Origin: Emergencia sp. 1XD21-10 | GTDB taxonomy: Bacteria > Bacillota > Clostridia > Peptostreptococcales > Anaerovoracaceae | NCBI RefSeq assembly: GCF_009936045.1 | Contig: NZ_QWEQ01000015.1 | Location: 1-64,000 of the forward strand | Direction of reading: 5' to 3' | Length of the DNA stretch: 64,000 nt | In this document: positions 18,554 through 28,739 of the stretch, piece after piece | Layout of the letters: every line of letters begins with the position of its first letter | Numbering within the stretch: position 1 is the first letter of the stretch | The notes under the pieces: model-generated | The model's input: only the letters and a program-made list of their open reading frames with translations | Told to the model about the DNA's origin: nothing | The model's database searches: none | Translations under genes and position numbers: made by a program

Positions 18554-18607
18554 AAAGGAGCCGTGGCTCCAGTTGACTTTTTAAGTCAACTGTGCGACAG
18601 CTCCTTT
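18554..18607. repeat. Right terminal inverted repeat of the IS
   Basis: 54 bp, complementary to 16702-16755; palindromic within itself. Confidence 0.85.
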
Positions 18608-18619
18608 GTCTACAGTCAG

Positions 18620-18644
18620 AGCAGGGATTTCCTGCTTTTTTATT
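18620..18644 (+). terminator. Terminator, plus strand
   Basis: AGCAGG gattt CCTGCT followed by TTTTATT. Only the plus strand has the T-run, so it stops transcripts coming from the IS/spoIIID side before they run against the toxin-antitoxin operon. Confidence 0.65.
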
Positions 18645-18653
18645 ATTTAATCT

Positions 18654-18932
18654 TTAAAACAAATCACTATGTGAGCCTGTTCGGATTAGTCTTAGTTCTA
18701 ATGTATCCTGCACAATTTTATAGACTAATAACCAGTCCGGTTGAATATGACACTCTCGCATTCCTTTATAGTGCCTTGAGTTAACTAACGCATGATCGTG
18801 ATAGGACTCCGGTAAAGGTTGTTCATTTCGTAAAAGATCTATTACTTGAATCATTTCTTTAAGGTCACAACCTCTCTTAGCTGCCAACTTATAGTCCTTT
18901 TTAAATTGTGCAGTAAATTTGACATTAAGCAT
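18654..18932 (-). CDS. YafQ-type toxin (mRNA endonuclease)
   Basis: 92 residues, RelE/YafQ fold. The motif YHDHALVNSRHYKGMRECHIQPDWLLVYK matches YafQ and holds the histidines and aspartate used for ribosome-dependent mRNA cleavage; the C-terminal IRTGSHSDLF contains the last catalytic histidine. It overlaps the antitoxin gene by 8 bp and follows it, the usual order. All key residues are present, so it is probably active. Confidence 0.9.
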   Translation of the reverse strand: MLNVKFTAQFKKDYKLAAKRGCDLKEMIQVIDLLRNEQPLPESYHDHALVNSRHYKGMRECHIQPDWLLVYKIVQDTLELRLIRTGSHSDLF

Positions 18933-19191
18933 TCAAAGCCTCCATCAAATCTTCCATATTATCATAAGGACCATAAACTTCTCCATTTTCGGCTGCTTCC
19001 ATTGCCGCATAGGTAGTATCATTTGGTTCTACAACTTTTACCGGAAAAGGTAACCCATGGTGCATTAGTGCCTGCCGGAAAAAAAGTCCTGTAGCTGTAC
19101 TTAAATCTAATCCCAAGGTTTTAAATAACTCATCTGCCTGCGCCTTTAGCTCTGGCTCAATGCGTAATGTTAAATTACATTTCTTCGCCAT
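18925..19191 (-). CDS. RelB/DinJ-type antitoxin
   Basis: 88 residues. The N-terminal ribbon-helix-helix (NLTLRIEPELKAQADELFKTLGLDLSTATGLFFRQAL) is typical of DinJ and would bind the operon's own promoter; the acidic C-terminus (EVYGPYDNMEDLMEALNA) would wrap the toxin. It has AGGGAGG before the start and a strong promoter at 19218-19246. Confidence 0.9.
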   Translation of the reverse strand: MAKKCNLTLRIEPELKAQADELFKTLGLDLSTATGLFFRQALMHHGLPFPVKVVEPNDTTYAAMEAAENGEVYGPYDNMEDLMEALNA

Positions 19192-19217
19192 AAAAACACC
19201 TCCCTTGATATATTCTT

Positions 19218-19246
19218 ATTATATGCTTATTTCTATTATATTTCAA
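19218..19246 (-). promoter_or_regulatory. Promoter of the toxin-antitoxin operon
   Basis: Minus strand TTGAAA (19241-19246), 17-bp spacer, TATAAT (19218-19223), 27 bp before the antitoxin start. Confidence 0.65.
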
Positions 19247-19297
19247 GTGCATTGCACATAAAACGTTCCTCTTGCTCACCTAGAACACGTCCCATAA

Positions 19298-21070
<1,773 letters not shown>

Positions 21071-21163
21071 TTACAGGAAAAAGTCCAGCAGTTTTTTTAT
21101 AACCGCGCGGTCTTCTTCCTTTCAGCCATATATAAGGCGGCTCTCAAACAAAGTCTAATTTTA

Positions 21164-22231
21164 TTACATCAGAAACAGCTGCGCCGATGCGCCCGAAAAC
21201 TTTTTCCCGCTCTGATAAAGATAAGACACTGCCATAGACTTGATGCCTTTGCGAAGGATATTTGCTCTATGCCCCGGAGAATTCTTCCACTGCTCGAAAT
21301 ATGCACGTGCTGCTGCAACCGGATCATTAAAGGAGTTGGAGCGCCATGCCAAATTTTCGCCGGTGCCGTTATAGTCAAGATTCAGCTCCAAATCTGTGTA
21401 GACGGAATTGAAAGCAGCTTCTTTTCCATATTTATTATAGCGCATGTGTCCCATCTGCTTATATGCCCAGGCTTCATATGCACGTATGTCTGTTGCCGCC
21501 TGAAGGTGATATGCGTACTTCAAAGAATTCAGCCCATTCTTTTTTCTCAGGTCGTTGACCAGTCTGAGCATTTCCTTCTGGTAGGCTTTGTCAAACTCAG
21601 TTCCTACCGTTACCAAGCAGGATGTGGTAACTCCATTATGCGCTTTTGCCGTAATCCTTACAATCCCTTTTCTCCTAGCAGTGACCTTGCCCGAGGTACT
21701 GACTGTTGCAACCGTACAATCGGAGCTTGACCAGCGGACAGTTTTAGCCGGCGCCTTCGCACTCACCGTAGCCTTCAGTACAAAGGAGCCGTTTCCATAA
21801 AGGCTCTTCGTCTTTCTGCTGAGAGAAATCCTTGTGACTACGCCGGTTTTAGCAGAAACATTGCTGCTAAATGCTGAAACCTTTCCGGAATCAACTGCAC
21901 GAATCTTGTACCTATAAGTTGTATTTTGGGATAATCCTGTAAAAGTCACTGCTGTTTTTTCAGTAGTACGAACCCTCCTCCAAGTATTCGATTTGGTATT
22001 ACGTTGATAAATCTGATATTCTTCCGCACCACTTACTTTTTTCCAGGAAACTTTAATGGTACGCGTTCCTGAAGTGATTGCTCTCACAGAAGTCGGCGCC
22101 TTGATTTCTGCCTGCGGATACATTGTCGCCCCTTGTTCGGATTCTGCTGCATAGGTCACCTGACCTGCTGTCATAATGACAGTGAGCACTACACAAAGAG
22201 TTAAAACAAAAGTTCCGAATCTTTTCATCAT
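21164..22231 (-). CDS. Secreted Fn3-Big2-CAP domain protein (1)
   Basis: 355 residues from the double ATG at 22226-22231 behind AGAGAGG; a longer frame upstream runs into the riboswitch terminator and is rejected. Signal peptide (about 1-29, cleaving near TYA-AES), a fibronectin type III domain (APTSVRAIT to about VSAKTG), a Big2-type Ig-like domain (SLSRKTKSLYG to CLVTVG) and a C-terminal SCP/CAP domain (LRLVNDLRKKNGLNSLKYAYHLQ, HMRYNKYG, GENLAWRS, FEQWKNSPGHRANIL). CAP proteins are extracellular, of varied and often unknown function. Expression is predicted to depend on c-di-GMP through the riboswitch in its leader. Paralog at 27234-28271. Confidence 0.88.
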   Translation of the reverse strand: MMKRFGTFVLTLCVVLTVIMTAGQVTYAAESEQGATMYPQAEIKAPTSVRAITSGTRTIKVSWKKVSGAEEYQIYQRNTKSNTWRRVRTTEKTAVTFTGLSQNTTYRYKIRAVDSGKVSAFSSNVSAKTGVVTRISLSRKTKSLYGNGSFVLKATVSAKAPAKTVRWSSSDCTVATVSTSGKVTARRKGIVRITAKAHNGVTTSCLVTVGTEFDKAYQKEMLRLVNDLRKKNGLNSLKYAYHLQAATDIRAYEAWAYKQMGHMRYNKYGKEAAFNSVYTDLELNLDYNGTGENLAWRSNSFNDPVAAARAYFEQWKNSPGHRANILRKGIKSMAVSYLYQSGKKFSGASAQLFLM

Positions 22232-22291
22232 TTTCTTCCTCTCTAAAACTTTTAATATCAATTCTTTTTGTATTAAACTACAATTTTTCGA

Positions 22292-22326
22292 CAAAAAAAA
22301 TAGCCGTACAATGTGCCAGGCTATCA
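22292..22326 (-). terminator. Riboswitch-controlled terminator (CAP gene 1)
   Basis: Minus strand ATAGCC...GGCTAT followed by TTTTTTTT, between the aptamer and the CAP gene start. It is the likely expression platform. Confidence 0.8.
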
Positions 22327-22354
22327 TTCTCCAATTAAACAATTCTGTTAACTG

Positions 22355-22432
22355 TAAAGTACAACTGGCTATCTTGTTTCTTGCAAGACCCTATAGCTTT
22401 GCGTCATCGCTTCACAACGATTTTGCCTTTTA
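22355..22432 (-). promoter_or_regulatory. c-di-GMP-I (GEMM-I) riboswitch, CAP gene 1
   Basis: Minus strand: GGCAAA, a stem ATCGTT-GTGA-AGCGAT capped by a GNRA loop, the hallmark GACGCAAAGC, then TATAGGGTC and a second stem ending near AGATAGCCAGTTG. This is the conserved GEMM-I layout. A terminator follows. The same element, almost word for word, stands before the paralog at 27234-28271. Confidence 0.85.
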
Positions 22433-22444
22433 AATTACTTTTTT

Positions 22445-22473
22445 ACAATAACATATTTAATACGCGTTGTCAA
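22445..22473 (-). promoter_or_regulatory. Promoter of riboswitch transcript 1
   Basis: Minus strand TTGACA (22468-22473), 17-bp spacer, TATTGT (22445-22450), ending 13 bp before the aptamer. Confidence 0.7.
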
Positions 22474-22676
22474 TAGATTACATGCATTTTTCGATTATAT
22501 TTTCACTAAATCTTCACTTTTATTATCAGGACATATTTGCGTTTTTCAATATCCTTTCAGTTTTAACTCCATATATATTCTAACCCGTTTTCTGGTGCTA
22601 TCATCGTATTTTTCAGAAATATAATACAAAACATAAAACATGGTTATGTGGATCTTTCTGTATAAACACAATAAAA
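22474..22676. other. AT-rich spacer
   Basis: About 200 bp between the promoter of the CAP operon and the terminator of the large surface protein. I see no gene. Confidence 0.5.
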
Positions 22677-22712
22677 GAAGAGGCTGTCTCAAACAAATGA
22701 GTCAGCCTCTTC
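22677..22712 (-). terminator. Terminator of the large surface protein
   Basis: Minus strand GAAGAGGCTG-CTCA...TGAG-CAGCCTCTTC then TTTTATT, about 40 bp behind the stop. Confidence 0.8.
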
Positions 22713-22754
22713 ACAAACAACATTCAAAGGATTGCCTACCTGCAGGAATCCATC

Positions 22755-25700
22755 TTATTTAGATTCACGCTTTTTTTCCACACATGCTATCATACCGGTA
22801 AGTGCCAGTAATGCAGTTGCAAGGATTGCCAACCAAGTAAGCATATTGCTCGTATCACCGGTTCTTGGAATCCACCAAGGAAGTTCATCCTCCTCATCGT
22901 CATTGGTCTTATTTCCGGCGTTTTGGTCTTCCTTGTTGTTGTCTTTAATCAGTTTGTCAATTTCACTTGGCGTTTTAACGTTTTCATCCGGCTTGCCATC
23001 TCCATCAGTATCGATGTTAGTATCCGGTTTGCCGTCTCCATCGATGTCGACATTAAGGTCAGGGATACCATCTCCATCGGTGTCAATATTAATATCTGGT
23101 TTGCCGTCTCCATCGGTGTCGATATTAAGATCTGGCTTGCCGTCTTTGTTAGTATCAATGTTGATATCCGGTTTGCCATCTCCATCAGTATCGATATCAA
23201 TATCTGGTTTGCCATCTCCGTCGGTATCTTTGTTCACATCCGGTTTGCCGTCTCCATTGGTATCAACGTTGATATCCGGTTTGCCGTCTCCGTCAGTGTC
23301 GATATTGACATCCGGCTTGCCGTCTCCGTTGGTATCGATGTCGAGGTCTGGCTTGCCGTCTCCGTCGGTATCTTTGTTGATATCCGGTTTGCCATCTCCA
23401 TTGGTATCAATATCTACATCTGGTTTGCCATCTCCGTCAGTATCCTTGTTAATATCCGGCTTGCCGTCTCCATCGGTATCAATGTTGATGTCTGGCTTGT
23501 CATCTCCGTTGGTATCAATGTCTACATCCGGTTTACCATCTCCATCAGTATCGATGTTAATGTCTGGTTTGCCGTCTCCGTCGGTATCCTTGTTAATATC
23601 CGGATTATCGTCTGGCTTATCGTCCGGTTCCTCTCCGCCTGGATTATCGTCCGGATCAATGATAATAAGAGAAGGTTTTTTCTTCAGTTTTACCTGCACT
23701 GTATGGTCTTTGTCCACAGCTTCAAAGGTCACATTTCCTGCATTCAGTAAATCTGGCCGCACCTCACCGTCAACAGTGACTTCTACAACTTTATATCCTT
23801 TACCGGCTTCCCAAGTCACAGTATGGTCTTCGCCCTTCTGTACCTGTCCAGTCGCCGTAATCGTACCTTCACCCTCGGCAACAGACGTTTCAACTACGCA
23901 GACCTGATCAGCATCCAGGCTGCTGCCATCTTCACGAACATAAACAACATGTACAGTATGGTTTACCGCAGCATCCTGAAAAGCAATCTCGCCTACATCT
24001 TTTAATGCCTCAGCATTTTCGCCGTCAATCCATACCTCTTTTACTTTCCAGCCATCTGCAGGTTTCCAGGAAACTGTATAATCGCCACCCTTTTTCAAGG
24101 TTTTTGCTTCACTGATACTTCCCAGACCTTCTGTTGACGTTGCAACACTGACAAAGCTTCCTCCCGCAGTCTCATCGTCATCTGCAGTACCTTCTTCAAA
24201 GCGAACCTGCACCTTATGATTTGCGTCTATGCTGACAAATTTGCAGCCATCTGCAGGCAGCAAATCATCACGAATGATTCCATCCACCATAACACTGCTC
24301 ACACGCCAGCCTTCTGCAGGTTCCCAGGTGACTGTAGCATTCTCTTTATATTTATAGCTTTCAGAACTGCTGATAGTGCCCTGACCAGTCTTTGCAGTAG
24401 TAACATCATAAGTGTTCATCTTCCAGACCGCATAGGCAACAGTATCGTCTTTCAGCTTTGTATCTGCTGTAAAAGCATCAAAACGTTCCGGATTTGCCTT
24501 CGGGTCAGTAGACCAGCCCATGAAAGTATACCCTTTCATTTCCGGTGATTCTGGGAAGTTCTGCGCCGCATCATTTACACTTTGTCCAACCACATAAGGA
24601 TAATCGTCTTTTTCTACCCGCGTTCCCCCAGTAGGTTCTGGATAGTTTTTATCATAAGCTAAAGTCAGTACCTCGCGCACGGTCAGCGTCTTACTGTTGA
24701 CGATACAGCCGCCTTCTAAATTTCCAGACTTATACCACTCATACTGCAGCTTATAAACGCCCTTGTCCTTTTCTTCCGCACTACGCTGGTTCAGCAGAAG
24801 TTTCTGCAACTCTTCGTTGCTTTCAATATGCTGATCTTCATACTTTCCGGTTGCTTCATTCAGTTTGGATACCTTTACTATAACCTTACCACCCACAGTA
24901 CCCGTACCAGTAAGTTCTGTGCCAACAGGAGTTCCTGTTTCATCATAGCCAAAGGTGGTATCATCCGCCGGATACGGCGTAGTCCTGATGCTTCCGGTGT
25001 CCACATCAGTCGCAGATCCCAGTGCGAAGATAACACTTTCTCTGTGGTCGTACTTGGTTGCTTCATCAGGCAAACGATTGTCTTTCTTAACATAAATGTA
25101 TTGGTCTACCCCAGCGCTGCCATTGGCCAGTGAAATAACGGTTGTCGGCACCAGACGCATGAAGCGCTGTCCCACGATTTCTTCGCCGTTCTGCGGATTG
25201 GTGATGCCCGTGCTAACCGATACGTCAGTCCAGCCCACACCAGGCGCGAAGTTTGTTGTCTCATAAGTCTTCGGATCCAGCGTAATAACCGGCAGTCCGT
25301 TCATGTCCCCCGGTAACTGACAAGTGTAGCCATCGCGTGTCTCCCACGAAATATCGAAACCACTGCCGTCATAACCTGCCAACCTGTTGTTGGTCAGTGG
25401 GAACAATACAGAAATATTACGCACTGTATCATAATCGGTAGTACTGAAACCCTCCAATTCCTCCTGAGTCTTGTTCAGATTAGAAGGCTGCAGCAGTGCT
25501 GTGCATACAGACGCCGCGGAATATGCCTTTGCGATTGCTCTGTCTGTTTCATTACCGAAGCTTTCACTCGGATTAGTAAATACGGAAAGCTGCGGATATA
25601 CACCGCTCTGATAAGTCCAGGTTCCGTCTGTACCGAATTCTTCCTTCATGGCATCGCCAATCATCTGTCCAGTCAGATAGCCAGTGATTCCAGCAAACGA

Positions 25701-27011
25701 ATTATGGGTTAAAGTACCGATTGCATACTCGCCCATGCCGGATGTTTGCTTATCAAAGTAACAATTACTAAAAGTTGCAGCACCTGGATTATTTCCGCCG
25801 ATACCTCCTAATGTTGAGCCGCTCGCTCCCGGCTTGGTCTTTGTCGTCCCTACCTCACCGGTACTGTAGCAGTTCTGTATTCTGGTATCTCCTGTAGCGC
25901 CTCCATAGAATCCTCCCATGGTGCTTGCCGTATTCTGCATACCGACCATGGAGGTGCTGTAACAGTTGATGCAAGTATCGGTATTCTGCTCATCTCTGCC
26001 AAAGAATCCACCTACATTGCTGCTTCCTTCTACAACGCCAGAGGCGAAACAGTTCTCAAAATGGTTTGCATAATGACCGATTCCATAGAATACGCCGCCG
26101 TCAGTATTGCAATATAGCTTAACATTCGTGAAGCAGTTCTCTATCCAGCAGTTGCCCGGACAGGATATAAAGCCTCCCGAATGCGATGATGTAGAAATAT
26201 CATAGCTGTCAATAGAATAGCTATTGGTAATCTTATATCCAGAAACCGGACCTACAAAGGAACCAACACAGCTTGTCCCATAGGTTGTTACATTGCGCAC
26301 GTGGCACTGATCCATATGCACATAGAAACTATCTAAAGAGGTAGAGCCATCGCCGTTCCATCCACTGACAATGCCGCCCGTATGCGCCGCCCCATGAACA
26401 ATAGAATCCTCAACGGATACCTGCTTCATCTTACCTGCAAGCAGCCAGCCAACCGCTACACCCGAGTACTGCCCGCTAGATTCTACATGGCAATACCGGA
26501 AGCGAAGATTCTGCATTTTAAATCCTGTGCTGGCTCTGCCTACAGTTGAAATCATACCCACCGTGCCAGATCCGGCAGTATACATATTATAAATAGTATG
26601 TCCATTTCCTTCGATGGTGATGCTGCCTGGATCAGCAACCGGACTCCAATTGTTTGCAGGGTTGCGTCCGCCTAAGTCCACATCGTTTTTCAGTTCCAGA
26701 GACTTCTTGTTTACTAGCGCCCAGCGAAGCTGCGCCGCCGTATACACATCCACAAGTCCGTTGCCGTCTCCATCCGTCGCCTCCTGCATCGCATTAAGCG
26801 TCCATACCTCATCTGCAGGAACAGTGTTTCCCGCATTTGCTGTTTGAAGCGCATCAAACTCTGTTTTTCGTGCATTATAGACACGCTGTTGGTAAGCCCC
26901 CCAGCTTTCGCCCGGATTCATGATGATATCTGCCGCAAATACGCCCAGATTTCCACAAAGAATCAGCATCAAGCACAAAAAAACAATGCACTCTTTCTTT
27001 ATTCTTTTCAT
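22755..27011 (-). CDS. Large wall-anchored surface protein with calcium-loop-like repeats
   Basis: 1418 residues from ATG 27011 behind AGGAGG. In order: signal peptide (about 1-27); a GLUG-like/right-handed beta-helix region with many GGF(Y/F)G and NCYS repeats (about 75-420); Ig-like middle; a Listeria-Bacteroides (InlB) repeat near GYTFMGWSTD; three related modules with (V/T)EV-xV-DGE and HTVQVKF motifs; 17 units of a 12-residue D-x-D/N-G-D-G-x-P-D-repeat; and a sorting signal IPRTGDTS, membrane helix and KKRESK tail. The aspartate repeats resemble thrombospondin-type-3/dockerin calcium loops. Probably an adhesin or wall-bound scaffold attached by a sortase not in this window. It sits between the two riboswitch-controlled CAP genes but has no riboswitch itself. 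Confidence 0.85.
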   Translation of the reverse strand: MKRIKKECIVFLCLMLILCGNLGVFAADIIMNPGESWGAYQQRVYNARKTEFDALQTANAGNTVPADEVWTLNAMQEATDGDGNGLVDVYTAAQLRWALVNKKSLELKNDVDLGGRNPANNWSPVADPGSITIEGNGHTIYNMYTAGSGTVGMISTVGRASTGFKMQNLRFRYCHVESSGQYSGVAVGWLLAGKMKQVSVEDSIVHGAAHTGGIVSGWNGDGSTSLDSFYVHMDQCHVRNVTTYGTSCVGSFVGPVSGYKITNSYSIDSYDISTSSHSGGFISCPGNCWIENCFTNVKLYCNTDGGVFYGIGHYANHFENCFASGVVEGSSNVGGFFGRDEQNTDTCINCYSTSMVGMQNTASTMGGFYGGATGDTRIQNCYSTGEVGTTKTKPGASGSTLGGIGGNNPGAATFSNCYFDKQTSGMGEYAIGTLTHNSFAGITGYLTGQMIGDAMKEEFGTDGTWTYQSGVYPQLSVFTNPSESFGNETDRAIAKAYSAASVCTALLQPSNLNKTQEELEGFSTTDYDTVRNISVLFPLTNNRLAGYDGSGFDISWETRDGYTCQLPGDMNGLPVITLDPKTYETTNFAPGVGWTDVSVSTGITNPQNGEEIVGQRFMRLVPTTVISLANGSAGVDQYIYVKKDNRLPDEATKYDHRESVIFALGSATDVDTGSIRTTPYPADDTTFGYDETGTPVGTELTGTGTVGGKVIVKVSKLNEATGKYEDQHIESNEELQKLLLNQRSAEEKDKGVYKLQYEWYKSGNLEGGCIVNSKTLTVREVLTLAYDKNYPEPTGGTRVEKDDYPYVVGQSVNDAAQNFPESPEMKGYTFMGWSTDPKANPERFDAFTADTKLKDDTVAYAVWKMNTYDVTTAKTGQGTISSSESYKYKENATVTWEPAEGWRVSSVMVDGIIRDDLLPADGCKFVSIDANHKVQVRFEEGTADDDETAGGSFVSVATSTEGLGSISEAKTLKKGGDYTVSWKPADGWKVKEVWIDGENAEALKDVGEIAFQDAAVNHTVHVVYVREDGSSLDADQVCVVETSVAEGEGTITATGQVQKGEDHTVTWEAGKGYKVVEVTVDGEVRPDLLNAGNVTFEAVDKDHTVQVKLKKKPSLIIIDPDDNPGGEEPDDKPDDNPDINKDTDGDGKPDINIDTDGDGKPDVDIDTNGDDKPDINIDTDGDGKPDINKDTDGDGKPDVDIDTNGDGKPDINKDTDGDGKPDLDIDTNGDGKPDVNIDTDGDGKPDINVDTNGDGKPDVNKDTDGDGKPDIDIDTDGDGKPDINIDTNKDGKPDLNIDTDGDGKPDINIDTDGDGIPDLNVDIDGDGKPDTNIDTDGDGKPDENVKTPSEIDKLIKDNNKEDQNAGNKTNDDEEDELPWWIPRTGDTSNMLTWLAILATALLALTGMIACVEKKRESK
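22977..23588 (-). repeat. 17 x 36-bp coding tandem repeat
   Basis: Seventeen 12-codon units of the form DTDGDGKPDINI with D/N, I/V/L and I/K/V changes, in one frame of the surface-protein gene. The period is exact over 612 bp. A mirrored open frame on the plus strand (SGLPSPSVS) is a by-product. Confidence 0.9.
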
Positions 27012-27181
27012 AAAAAACCTCCTACCGCTTCCAAGCTGCCGCAAGCAGCTCGTTATCACCGCCTAATGGCGATTTTCTCGTTAGAATTTACAAAAGTATT
27101 ATACCCCCCCCCCGCACATTTTTGTCAAGCCTTCAAACGTGTATTTTCAAATGGTTTCAGGTTGTTTTTCATAAATTTTTC

Positions 27182-27211
27182 ACAAAAAAAGAGCCACCGA
27201 AGGGTGGCTCA
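27182..27211 (-). terminator. Terminator of CAP gene 2
   Basis: Minus strand GAGCCACC-CTTC-GGTGGCTC followed by TTTTTTT, about 25 bp behind the stop. Confidence 0.85.
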
Positions 27212-27233
27212 CAAGTCAAAACTTCTATCCAAG

Positions 27234-28271
27234 TTACATCAGGAAAAGCTGCGCAGAAGCAGCCGCAAAAGTTCTTCCGCTCTGATAGTGATAAGAAACT
27301 GCCATAGATTTCGCATTTTTATGTAACATATTGGCAAGGTGATACTTAGAATTTTTCCACTGATTAAAATACACCTGTGCCGCAGCTTTTGCATCACTGT
27401 AAGAATCTGTACGCCATGCCAGATTTTCAGCTGTGCCCCGGTAAGAGAGCTTCAATCCTAAGTCCGTATAAACAGAATCGAAATCGCCTTCAGTTCCTTT
27501 TTTTGTATATCTCATATGCCCCATGTCTTTATTGGCCCAGGCTTCCTGTGCCCGCAAATCTGATGCCGCCTGAATGCTGTAAGCGTACTGCAGCGGTTTG
27601 AGACCTTTTTCTGCTCTCAGATTGTTAACAAGGCGCAGCATTTCTTTTTGATAAGTCTGGTCGAATTTCGTTCCTACTGTCACCAGACAGCTTGCGGTAG
27701 CGCCATTATGTGCTTTTGCTGTAATCTTAACGGTTCCTTTTCCCTTTGCGGTTACCTTTCCGGAAGAGCTGACCGTTGCGATGCTCTTGTCTGAACTTGT
27801 CCATGTCACTGTCTTTGACGGCGCTTTCGCAGTTACTGTTGCCTTCAGTGTAAAAGATGCAGTACCATACAGCGGCTTGGTTTTTCTGTCCAGCGAAATC
27901 TTCGTTACAACGCCAGTCTTAGCAGAAACTACATTGCTGTAATCCGATTTACTGTCGCCGGAAACAGCGCGTACCTTAAATTTGTAAGTGGTGTTCTTTG
28001 TAAGCCCCGTAAAAGAAACTGTCGCATTTGCTGTAGTGCGGACTCTCTTCCAGCTTTTAGAACTGCTGTAATAGCGGTAAACCTGATATTTCTCAGCTCC
28101 ACTGACCTTACTCCATGAAACCTTCACAGTTGTTGTTCCTGAGGAAATCGCCTTAACAGAAGATGGTGCTTTCAGAGACGCTTCTGCTCCAGCAAATACA
28201 AAGCTGCTGCCTGCCATAGAAACAACCAGTGCCAGGCACAGTGTCAATGCAAAAACTCTAATCTTTTTCAT
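27234..28271 (-). CDS. Secreted Fn3-Big2-CAP domain protein (2)
   Basis: 345 residues from ATG 28271 (GAAAGGATG before it). Same plan as 21164-22231: signal peptide (about 1-27), Fn3 (APSSVKAIS to VSAKTG), Big2 (SLDRKTKPLYG to CLVTVG) and CAP (LRLVNNLRAEKGLKPLQYAYSIQ, HMRYTKKG, AENLAWRT, FNQWKNSKYHLANML). The end ASAQLFLM is identical in both. The CAP domain here has KYHLANM where the first has PGHRANI, so one of the canonical histidine-region residues differs. Leader with c-di-GMP-I riboswitch and terminator, so both proteins should respond to the same signal. Confidence 0.88.
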   Translation of the reverse strand: MKKIRVFALTLCLALVVSMAGSSFVFAGAEASLKAPSSVKAISSGTTTVKVSWSKVSGAEKYQVYRYYSSSKSWKRVRTTANATVSFTGLTKNTTYKFKVRAVSGDSKSDYSNVVSAKTGVVTKISLDRKTKPLYGTASFTLKATVTAKAPSKTVTWTSSDKSIATVSSSGKVTAKGKGTVKITAKAHNGATASCLVTVGTKFDQTYQKEMLRLVNNLRAEKGLKPLQYAYSIQAASDLRAQEAWANKDMGHMRYTKKGTEGDFDSVYTDLGLKLSYRGTAENLAWRTDSYSDAKAAAQVYFNQWKNSKYHLANMLHKNAKSMAVSYHYQSGRTFAAASAQLFLM

Positions 28272-28323
28272 CGTTTTTTCATCCTTTCCAATTATTGCAT
28301 TTATCATTTTATCACAATTTATT

Positions 28324-28362
28324 TTAAAATAAAATAGCCTTGTGCGCAACGCATCAGGCTAT
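28324..28362 (-). terminator. Riboswitch-controlled terminator (CAP gene 2)
   Basis: Minus strand ATAGCCT...AGGCTAT followed by TTTTATTTT, between aptamer and start codon. Confidence 0.8.
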
Positions 28363-28392
28363 AGTCTTCCAATAAAACAGTTTTATTCACTG

Positions 28393-28470
28393 TAAGGTGC
28401 AACTGGCTGCCTTGGCTTTACAAGGCCCTATAGCTTTGCGTCATCGCTTCACAACGATTTTGCCTTTAAA
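28393..28470 (-). promoter_or_regulatory. c-di-GMP-I (GEMM-I) riboswitch, CAP gene 2
   Basis: Minus strand AAAGGCAAA, ATCGTT-GTGA-AGCGAT stem, GACGCAAAGC, TATAGGGCCTTG and the closing GGCAGCCAGTTGC. Its first 45 bases match the element at 22355-22432 nearly perfectly; the second stem has compensating changes (CCTTG/CAAGG against TCTTG/CAAGA), which supports the fold. Confidence 0.88.
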
Positions 28471-28481
28471 ATTACGATTTA

Positions 28482-28510
28482 AGGTTAGCATATCTATCCC
28501 TGTTTGTCAA
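28482..28510 (-). promoter_or_regulatory. Promoter of riboswitch transcript 2
   Basis: Minus strand TTGACA (28505-28510), 17-bp spacer, TAACCT (28482-28487), the same position relative to the aptamer as in copy 1. Confidence 0.65.
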
Positions 28511-28739
28511 TAGCTCGAGGTTATATTTTTATAAATTTTCCCACTTTATTCTTAGGCTATACACTTATATTCCAACAGTAATTATCATTATATTTCAAAT
28601 ATATTCTAACCAAATATTCACTTCAGAATATAGTTGCAAAATTTTTTCCAAAATCTAGTGAATTCTCCCCGAAAATATTTTATAATGGATTTAGAATATT
28701 TTATCGTGATAAAACTTACCGACTAGGAGGAACAAACCC

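Larger units (their letters stand above)
16702..18607 (-). mobile_element. IS1182-family insertion sequence, complete
   Basis: 1906 bp. Its ends, 16702-16755 and 18554-18607, are 54-bp inverted repeats with one visible mismatch. Each end is itself an imperfect palindrome (AAAGGAGC...GCTCCTTT arms and a TTGACTT/AAGTC(A/G)A core), so each can form a hairpin. One intact transposase gene lies inside, flanked by its own hairpins at 16801-16852 and 18501-18535. I see no clear target duplication. It sits between spoIIID and a toxin-antitoxin pair. Confidence 0.88.

Noticed and set aside
22977-23588. Regularly spaced repeats, possible CRISPR
   Set aside because: Period is 36 bp without unique spacers; it is a coding repeat in frame.
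22732-23907. Plus-strand open frame with SGLPSPSVS repeats
   Set aside because: It is the reverse of the aspartate-rich repeat of the surface-protein gene; no ribosome site and no own context.
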